DNA of 11,449 bases from Candidatus Peribacteraceae bacterium. Its GTDB lineage: Bacteria; Patescibacteriota; Gracilibacteria; Peribacterales; Peribacteraceae. Location of the stretch: positions 1 through 11,449 of the forward strand of contig JAGOUB010000022.1 of assembly GCA_018061525.1 (NCBI GenBank), read 5' to 3'. Below the pieces are notes generated by a model. The model was not told where the DNA came from. It ran no database searches and worked only from the letters and a program-made list of their open reading frames with translations. Of the stretch, positions 6,501 to 11,449 are shown piece after piece; the stretch's first letter is position 1; every line of letters starts with the position of its first letter. Made by a program: the position numbers and the translations under genes.

Positions 6501-7230
6501 TGTCGCGCATGTTGAAACGGCCCGGGTCCTCCACTAGCGAGCTCTTCTGGATGCAGAGGAGCACGTCGTGCGCCTCGGCGTCGGTGGTCTCGCAATAGTA
6601 GCTGCCGCAGGTGGCCACGAGCGGCACGCCCAGCTCTTTGGCGAAGCGGATGAGCTGCTGGTTGGCCTCGGCCTGGCCGTTGAGGCCGGGCAGGTCTTGG
6701 AGTTCGAAGTAGACTTTGTCCTTGCCGAAGTAGCTCCAGAGCTCCTCCGTCAGCTGCTTCACGCGCGCGCCGTCTTCGAGCAGTGCCGCTTGAGGAATGA
6801 GTCCCGAAAGTTGGCCTGTCAGACAGATGAGTCCCTTGCCGAATTTCTTGAGCAGCTCGGCGTCGACGCGCGGCTTGTAGTACATGCCTTCCACTGCGGC
6901 CAACGTGCAGAGCTCGAGCAGGTTCTGGTAGCCCTCCTGCGTCTCGGCCAGCAGCACGAGCGGGGCGCTGCGGGTGTCGGTGCCGCTCTCCTTATCAAAG
7001 CGCGTGCGTGCCGCCTGGAACACCTCCACGCCCAGGATCGGCTTGAGGCCGGCCTTCTTGGCGTCCTGGTAGAACTCCACCAGGCCGTAGCTGTAACCCT
7101 TGTCGGCGATGCCTACCGCCGTCTGCCCCAACGCCTTGGCGCGCGCGACAACTTCCTCGGGCGCGGGCAGCGCCTCGAGCAGCGAGTAGGTCGTATGGCA
7201 GTGCAGGTGGACGAAGTCCTCTGGCTTCAT
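3529..7230 (-). CDS. dnaE: DNA polymerase III subunit alpha (DnaE)
   Basis: The catalytic subunit of the replicative polymerase, 1233 residues from ATG 7230 (an AGGA lies 5-6 nt upstream, and the family N-terminus MKPEDFVHLHCH follows). The frame extends 24 codons upstream, but that part is not family-like. Domains in order: PHP (1 to about 280); palm with PDIDMDF (catalytic Asp402 and Asp404) and LKMDFLG (Asp554); fingers with GPGRGSAAGS (358-367), ALYRPGP (631-637), YQEQV (674-678) and GYGFNKSHAACYA (741-753); helix-hairpin-helix (about 831-850); internal clamp-binding motif QADLF (914-918); OB fold (about 985-1060); an acidic, Ala-rich linker (about 1090-1170); and a C-terminal domain (about 1171-1225), presumably tau-binding. 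It is slightly longer than E. coli DnaE (1160), mainly because of the linker. Several PHP metal ligands are replaced. It follows the cysteine-rich genes by 103 bp. Confidence 0.98.
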   Translation of the reverse strand: MKPEDFVHLHCHTTYSLLEALPAPEEVVARAKALGQTAVGIADKGYSYGLVEFYQDAKKAGLKPILGVEVFQAARTRFDKESGTDTRSAPLVLLAETQEGYQNLLELCTLAAVEGMYYKPRVDAELLKKFGKGLICLTGQLSGLIPQAALLEDGARVKQLTEELWSYFGKDKVYFELQDLPGLNGQAEANQQLIRFAKELGVPLVATCGSYYCETTDAEAHDVLLCIQKSSLVEDPGRFNMRDSDYSMRPFEEMEKAFAHVPEALENTRVIADRCTVDFEFGKNQIPHGPVTGDRTEDEEMERLAREGFARRYPVTSPELEKRLDYELSVIRQVKFAGYFLIVADFVNEARRRGIMVGPGRGSAAGSMVSYCLGITNFDPIPQGLLFERFLNPERISMPDIDMDFADDRRDEVLEYVREKYGRDRVVQICTFGTLAARAAVKDVGRAFGISFLEMNALAKMVPEKPGTTLDQALATSELKAAYESNDAYKKIIDIALKLEGKARHISVHACGVIITPKPAIEYTAVQKAPKDDDTIITQYSAKPLESLGLLKMDFLGLMNLTVIQTALKIIERTRGETVDIEKIPTDDKASFNLLKSGNTTGVFQLESAGMRRYLKQLKPTRFEDIMAMCALYRPGPMESIPTYIKGKNDPKSVKYEVPELEPFLKETYGIMVYQEQVQRVAQEFAGFSLGAGYLLIKAVAKKIPKLLAEQKEKFVQGAVAIGKKKEVADKIFALIEPFAGYGFNKSHAACYARIAYETAYLKANYTAEFMAALLSSDSQDTDRVMIEIEECRSMGIDVLPPDINESRKQFTVITPADREGSEGRWAIRFGLSAVKGIGESSVDLIIAERDANGPYASLETLARRVPAKVFNKKLLEALAKSGAIDRFAERNAVITHYDRITSYAKDAGATGGQADLFGAAGLVEEATIDLPFTPPASPQQKLIWEKETLGLYVSSHPLAGMKKYIAKKARLIGSLESKDIGKKVTVAGIEEGFKPIRTKKGDTMGILTLEDPTGKIEVTLFPKAYAELQDQLGKPDTVLVVGGTLEARAGQYQVIVDAIKRASLTTMIERAKTDGFWDEEEAKRGVQPVRAAIVDDEEDTEVLDDDGNVVAGETAAMPEAGPSSDLSGPLAVWIAKGMPTDEPLRALGMAAATPAADAAPSVSINTVALPARAPKQLLLDLKKLFETFPGPERVRLKIGEQLIDVPLTVTMSPILEAKIADLLALHASEPTA

Positions 7231-7281
7231 GGGGGTCCTGGCGTAACCCGTCCTCGAAGCGGGACGGAGCCGGATGCTTCC

Positions 7282-7287
7282 AGTATA
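7282..7287 (-). promoter_or_regulatory. Possible -10 element upstream of dnaE
   Basis: TATACT on the minus strand, about 50 nt before the dnaE ATG, in the 103-bp gap after the cysteine-rich gene. There is no good -35 at 16-18 bp and no terminator in the gap, so dnaE may instead be read from the upstream unit. Confidence 0.3.
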
Positions 7288-7333
7288 CGGCCCGCCGGTC
7301 ACGGGGGCGAGGCGGTTGGCGTCGATTTACCCT

Positions 7334-9004
7334 TTAAAGCGGGTCGCAGGCCGGCACGGCGATCGTCACGCCCGCCGCGTCGGCGCAGATCTGCGCGCGC
7401 GACACGCCGTTCTCACAGTCATCCTGCAGGTACGTGCCGTCGGCATAGGCGAAGCACTCGTCGGTGTTGGCCATGCTCCAGACGCGCTCCAGGTCCGTCT
7501 GGCAGGGGTCGGTGCCGCAGCTGTGGTGGAGCAGGTCGGCGAAGCGCCGCACCACCTCTCGCACGCCGTCTTTGGCCGCGGCGATGGTGCTGAACTCGGC
7601 CACCGCCTTCCGAAGCGGCATGAGCATGTCCTGCAGGTTGTCCGAGGTTTCGGTGAGCGGGGCCAGGCGTGCCTGGTCGGCGGCGAAGCGCGCCGCTGCC
7701 TGGCGGAAGTAGGCGCGGTTGCCCTGGTTCAAGATGAAGTCGATCGGGTCCACGTAGGCCGAGCTGCCGTTGCCCTCGTCACGCGGCTCCGCGCCGGCCG
7801 AACCGAACGGGCGGCTGGCGCCCACGCGGACGCTCCAGTCCATGAACGAGCGCGCCAGGCGGAGGTCGTCGGGCTCCAGGTCGAAGGGGCCGCGGCGGAT
7901 GACGGCAGCAGGCGGCGAGGCGGGCGGCAGGATGCAGACGGCGGCCAGCTCGCCGTCGTCGGCGTCGCCGCAATCGGCGTCGAGCGCGCACGAGACCGAC
8001 GGATCATCCAGACAGGTGCCGCGTTGGAAGACGCAGGCCGTGCCGTCCTCGCAGTCGGCATTGGTGCTGCAGGTCTGGGCGCCCTCGTCGTTGCAGTGGC
8101 CGAACTCCGAGGCGCAGCCTGTCAGTGCCGGCGCGCGGGCGGCGTTCGGTTCGGCTCCGGCCTCCTGGCGCAGGCGCTCCACGGCCGCGCGCAGCTCGAC
8201 GAGCGCGGTCTTCTCGTCGGCCACAATCGCCGCATCGGGCATCACCGTCTCATCGCAGCCGTAGCCGCCTTCGGTCGGGTAGGCGTAGTCGGAATCGTAA
8301 GGACAGATGCGCGGGTCCTCGGCCGGGAACGACGTCGCGCCGCAGGCCTGCTCGCAGTCGTCCTCGGTCTGCCAGAAGGTGCCCGGGTTGCACTCGGCCT
8401 CGTCGAGCGATTCGCACGACAGGCCGTCGTCGCCGGTGCGGCAGCAGAAGCCGGGCGAGGGCGGGTCGAAGGCGTAGGCGCGGCCCCAGTCCGAGTCGGC
8501 ATACCAGGGATCGGTGGCGCCGGCGGCCAAGTGGCGGTCGCGGTCGAAGAGGAAAATCAGCAGCTCCTGCAGCTGGAATACGCCGGCTGCGTCGACTGAG
8601 GGCGAGACGGCCAGGCTGAGGCGCTCGTTGAGGCGGGCGCGCACCTGCTCGATCTTGCACGAGAGCAGGATGGCGTCGTAGCGCAGGCAGGCCGAGCGGC
8701 TCGTCAGGTCCTGCATGGCGCTGGTGATACGCCGCGAGGTGTCCATGCCGGAGATCACGGCCGAGCCGGCGTTTTCCACCAGTGTGCGCCAATAGAGCGA
8801 GACGCCGACGCCGCCCGCGCCGCCTTGTCCCTCGGCGATGTAGTTCATGCCGCGGTCGGCGCGCTCCAGCACCTGCCGCACGTACGGCGAGAGTGCGGGC
8901 GCGTCCCTGAGCTGGTCGCACAGCGCCGACTCTTGGGCGCGCGCGGACGGGGCCGCGACGAGCGCCAGCAGGGCGAGGCCGATGAGGGCGGGGCGGGAGC
9001 GCAT
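7334..9004 (-). CDS. Exported cysteine-rich protein, unknown function
   Basis: The gene encodes 556 residues from ATG 9002-9004, which overlaps the stop of the upstream gene (TGATG), so translation is probably coupled; no Shine-Dalgarno site is seen. The frame extends to 9079, but the added residues overlap the upstream gene and precede a clear signal peptide (MRSRPALIGLALLALVAAPS, likely cut after ARA at 23). The mature protein has 26 cysteines. A first helical part (about 30-160) is followed by a Cys module with a CC pair (187, 188, 197, 205, 217, 221), a helix (about 262-285), a second module (297-357) with two C-x5-C units (TCSTNADCEDG and SCALDADCGD), a helical region (about 375-490) and a Cys-bearing C-terminus (496-553). 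No other membrane segment or sorting motif is seen. Similar short Cys modules occur in secreted proteins of several phyla, but I do not recognise this family. It probably works with the protein encoded just upstream. Confidence 0.85.
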   Translation of the reverse strand: MRSRPALIGLALLALVAAPSARAQESALCDQLRDAPALSPYVRQVLERADRGMNYIAEGQGGAGGVGVSLYWRTLVENAGSAVISGMDTSRRITSAMQDLTSRSACLRYDAILLSCKIEQVRARLNERLSLAVSPSVDAAGVFQLQELLIFLFDRDRHLAAGATDPWYADSDWGRAYAFDPPSPGFCCRTGDDGLSCESLDEAECNPGTFWQTEDDCEQACGATSFPAEDPRICPYDSDYAYPTEGGYGCDETVMPDAAIVADEKTALVELRAAVERLRQEAGAEPNAARAPALTGCASEFGHCNDEGAQTCSTNADCEDGTACVFQRGTCLDDPSVSCALDADCGDADDGELAAVCILPPASPPAAVIRRGPFDLEPDDLRLARSFMDWSVRVGASRPFGSAGAEPRDEGNGSSAYVDPIDFILNQGNRAYFRQAAARFAADQARLAPLTETSDNLQDMLMPLRKAVAEFSTIAAAKDGVREVVRRFADLLHHSCGTDPCQTDLERVWSMANTDECFAYADGTYLQDDCENGVSRAQICADAAGVTIAVPACDPL

Positions 9005-11449
9005 CAGAAGAGGAACGAGCCGGTATCGGACTCCGTCACGCCGGAGCCGACGAGCGGCTGGGTGGTGGAGAGCGGACACATCTCGGGCGTGAATTGGACG
9101 GCGGCCAGGTCCGCGAGCAAACCGGTGCTGGTCTCCACCGAGTCAGCCAGGCCCTGCACAGGTCCGCGCAGCGCCTCGGTGAACATGCGGTCGCCGATGC
9201 GCGTGCCGGCGGGCAGGCCGGTGCGCAGGAAGGCCGACTGCTGGGCGGCAAGCTCGGCCCGCTGTTGGTCTAGGTTGGCCTGCTGGCTGAACGGGTCGGC
9301 CAGCGTCAGCGTCACGCGGCGGAGCGGATCGACCGCGCACACCACGGGCGGCGTCTGCGGCGGCAGGCCGTTGAGCTGGCAGAAGGCGGCGTCGAAATCG
9401 CCCACCACGCGAGACGGTTCGTAGCTCGGCAGCCGCGGCTCGCGCACCGGTGCCACTTCCACTTCTCGCCCCTCGTCGCGCCGCTGCAATTCCGGCATCT
9501 GGGGCATGGTCTGGTCCACGGCGGTCAGCGCGCCGAAGCCGGGCACCAGGTTGTGCAACTTGAGCGAGCGTTCCAGGCAGCTGCCGGCGTAGCAGGTGTT
9601 GGCCAAGATGGTGTTGGGCATGTCGGTCTCGCGCTCGGGCGAGCAGGCCTCGTCGATCACGGCCGCCTCGCCGATGAGGCCCTGCACCACGGTCTGGCCG
9701 ATGGCCTCCTGGCAGCTCTCGGGCCGGCCGGCCGGATTGGCATTGGCGCGCTCGATCAACTCCTCCAAGAAGCCTTCGGGCTGGAGGCCGCACTGGGGGC
9801 CGCAGTAGTCGATGGCGAAGGCCAGCGCGCAGCTGCCCGCGCCGAAGACCTCGCCGGTCGTGGAGACGGCGCGCGTGCGGTCCTCCTCGGCGAAGACGCC
9901 GTCCTCCTCCATCTCGCGGCACATTACCGTCGCCATCTGCGCCGTCAGCGAGCAGCAGGCGAAGCCCATTTCCTCCGGCGGCAGGCCGATGCCCACATCT
10001 ACGCCGTTCTCGCTCTCGCACGACACGCGGATGCCGCTGGCCGCCTGGATCAGGCGGTAGGCGGGCAGCAGGTCGCCCTCTTCCTTCACGCAGGCACGTG
10101 CCACGGCCTGTTTCCCGTCCTTATCCTCCTTCATGTAGACGTGGTACTGCGTCTCGTCGTTGATCTGGCCGGTGGCGTCGGCGCATGACGGCGCACACTC
10201 CAGCTCGGGCGTGCATTGCTGATTTGGATCGAAGCCCGTGCCGCGCCAGTCGATGTCGGAACAGATTTGCGGGCCGGCGATCGTCTCTTCCGTCTCTTGG
10301 TCCGCGGGCGTGCAGGCCGCCAGCGTGATGGCCCCGGCGGCGTTCGGCGTCTCTTCCTCGCAGGGCGAGGTGCCATCGGCGGGCGCGGTGCACAGGAAGC
10401 CGTCGTCGGCGATGGGGTCCAAGCAGAGTCCGGCGCTGTCGTCGGTGCGCGAGGGAGAGAGAGGCGCGCGCGTGGGGCCGGGCGGCGGGGGCGGCCAGGT
10501 GCCGCCGACAATGGCGCTGCCTTCGCTGCCGAGTGACGGCAGTACGGGATGGATCGGCGTCTCTTCACGCAGGCCGACATCGTCGCTCGAGACCCAGACC
10601 ACCAGGTTGCCGCCGATGCTCTTGGGCGGATAGAGCACCACGATGCGGCCGGGTTCGGCTTCCGCTTCGGCCTCGTCATTCAAGCTATCGCCGAGTAGTG
10701 TCGCGCGCAGGGCCAGCAGCGCCGCGTCGACCGCGGGCTGTTCCTTGAAGAGATACTGCCGCTCGGTGCCCAGGGCGTTCTGCGGGTTGCTGGCGGTGTC
10801 GGCGTCGTTCAGACGGCCGCGCTCTCCCTGCGCGAAACGCACGCCGTAGAAGGCGCGCCAGATGGCGCCGGTTCGCTCCTCGCGGCTGAGGCCGCCGAGC
10901 GCGCCGGTGATGCCCGAGAAGTCAGTGTCTTCCGGCCAAGCGCGCACCGAGAGCGTGGCGCGGCTGCCGCTGCCGGGGTTGCCCCAGATGGTGCGGATGG
11001 CTTCGGTCACCAATAGCGTCTCGCTGCCCATGCCCGGGTACGAATCGGTCGCCAGCTCGGCGCTGGCGGCGATGGCCTGCAGGTCGCGGCCGAGTGCCTG
11101 CACCGACGACTCGCGCTTCAGCAGCCGCTGCAATCGTTCGATCGTCTGCAGACACTCCGACCGGTCCTCGTCCTTCGCCTCTTCGTCGTTACTCTCTTCT
11201 TCGCTGTCGTCGATGGTCGCCAGCGCGCGGTTGTTGCAGACGGTGCTGGCTGGCAGCGTTAGCGAGCGCTTCACCTGTTCCGTCGTCAGCGTCACGCCCT
11301 GCGCCGCGAGCACCGCCCGCGCGAACCGCTCCACCTCGGGCGCGATGCCGAAGCGGGCGGATTCCTCCAGCACGTCGGCGCGCGCCGCGCTGTAGACCGA
11401 GGCCTGTTGCGCCGCTGCGGGCGCGGTTGCCAGTAAGGCGGACAGGAGT
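9004..11449 (-). CDS. Large exported cysteine-rich protein, partial (start beyond right edge)
   Basis: A stop TGA at 9004-9006 ends a frame that stays open to the right edge, giving 814 visible residues. A GTG at 11371-11373 could be read as a start but is internal: the 25 codons before it encode the end of a signal peptide (LLSALLATAPAAA, likely cut before QQASVYS). The true start is therefore just outside the window. Visible order: a helical N-terminal part with a highly acidic stretch (about 81-98); a globular part (about 130-310) with few cysteines; a Pro-rich hinge (PPPPPGP, 319-325); a cysteine-rich half (342-704) with a CC pair at 498-499; a Pro/Glu/Arg-rich segment (650-680); and a helical C-terminus (about 720-790). 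I count 25 cysteines, suggesting a disulfide-stabilised extracytoplasmic protein. I recognise no catalytic motif or family. It forms a coupled pair with the next gene. Confidence 0.83.
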   Translation of the reverse strand, partial: LLSALLATAPAAAQQASVYSAARADVLEESARFGIAPEVERFARAVLAAQGVTLTTEQVKRSLTLPASTVCNNRALATIDDSEEESNDEEAKDEDRSECLQTIERLQRLLKRESSVQALGRDLQAIAASAELATDSYPGMGSETLLVTEAIRTIWGNPGSGSRATLSVRAWPEDTDFSGITGALGGLSREERTGAIWRAFYGVRFAQGERGRLNDADTASNPQNALGTERQYLFKEQPAVDAALLALRATLLGDSLNDEAEAEAEPGRIVVLYPPKSIGGNLVVWVSSDDVGLREETPIHPVLPSLGSEGSAIVGGTWPPPPPGPTRAPLSPSRTDDSAGLCLDPIADDGFLCTAPADGTSPCEEETPNAAGAITLAACTPADQETEETIAGPQICSDIDWRGTGFDPNQQCTPELECAPSCADATGQINDETQYHVYMKEDKDGKQAVARACVKEEGDLLPAYRLIQAASGIRVSCESENGVDVGIGLPPEEMGFACCSLTAQMATVMCREMEEDGVFAEEDRTRAVSTTGEVFGAGSCALAFAIDYCGPQCGLQPEGFLEELIERANANPAGRPESCQEAIGQTVVQGLIGEAAVIDEACSPERETDMPNTILANTCYAGSCLERSLKLHNLVPGFGALTAVDQTMPQMPELQRRDEGREVEVAPVREPRLPSYEPSRVVGDFDAAFCQLNGLPPQTPPVVCAVDPLRRVTLTLADPFSQQANLDQQRAELAAQQSAFLRTGLPAGTRIGDRMFTEALRGPVQGLADSVETSTGLLADLAAVQFTPEMCPLSTTQPLVGSGVTESDTGSFLF

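Noticed and set aside
7274..8599. A 441-codon plus-strand open frame opposite the cysteine-rich gene
   Set aside because: Antisense shadow in GC-rich DNA with no ribosome site or family motifs; the minus-strand frame has a signal peptide and ordered cysteine modules.
11371..11373. GTG as the start of the large cysteine-rich protein
   Set aside because: The upstream codons in the same frame, to the window edge, encode the hydrophobic core and AxA cleavage site of a signal peptide, so this GTG is an internal Val codon.

Overview
The window is a GC-rich bacterial chromosome segment with short AT-rich promoter islands between genes. The best taxonomic clue is DnaE. Its fingers and palm region (the LLIKAVAKK stretch followed by EPFAGYGFNKSHAACYA) reads like the Patescibacteria (CPR) type of DNA polymerase III alpha rather than the proteobacterial LRRAMGKKK form. 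I therefore lean towards a high-GC CPR lineage. This is inference from remembered families, not from a search.

All genes but one lie on the minus strand. From right to left they are: (i) a two-gene unit of large, exported, cysteine-rich proteins of unknown function (about 9004-11449, cut by the right edge, and 7334-9004), whose stop and start codons overlap as TGATG; (ii) dnaE (3529-7230), the replicative polymerase; (iii) a small double zinc-ribbon protein (about 3111-3389) with its own strong promoter, a hairpin-rich leader and a terminator; (iv) tsaC/ywlC (2408-3010), for tRNA t6A synthesis; (v) a plus-strand 126-residue protein of unknown function (1979-2359), divergent from nrdR; (vi) nrdR (1413-1865), the ribonucleotide-reductase repressor; (vii) a small exported protein (608-1171) with a long, highly structured 5' leader and a textbook terminator; (viii) the N-terminal 153 residues of an unknown protein (1-460), running off the left edge and probably translated from a leaderless mRNA.

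The housekeeping genes (dnaE, nrdR, tsaC) share a nucleotide, replication and translation theme but are not one operon, because promoters and terminators separate most transcription units. There is no IS element, CRISPR array, tRNA or rRNA gene. No stretch of 300 bases lacks a gene or a described regulatory element.

The most interesting parts are the non-coding RNA leaders (1172-1364 and 3390-3475), a perfect 15-bp palindrome in the nrdR divergent promoter, a DnaE PHP domain that has lost most of its metal ligands, and the cysteine-rich secreted pair.
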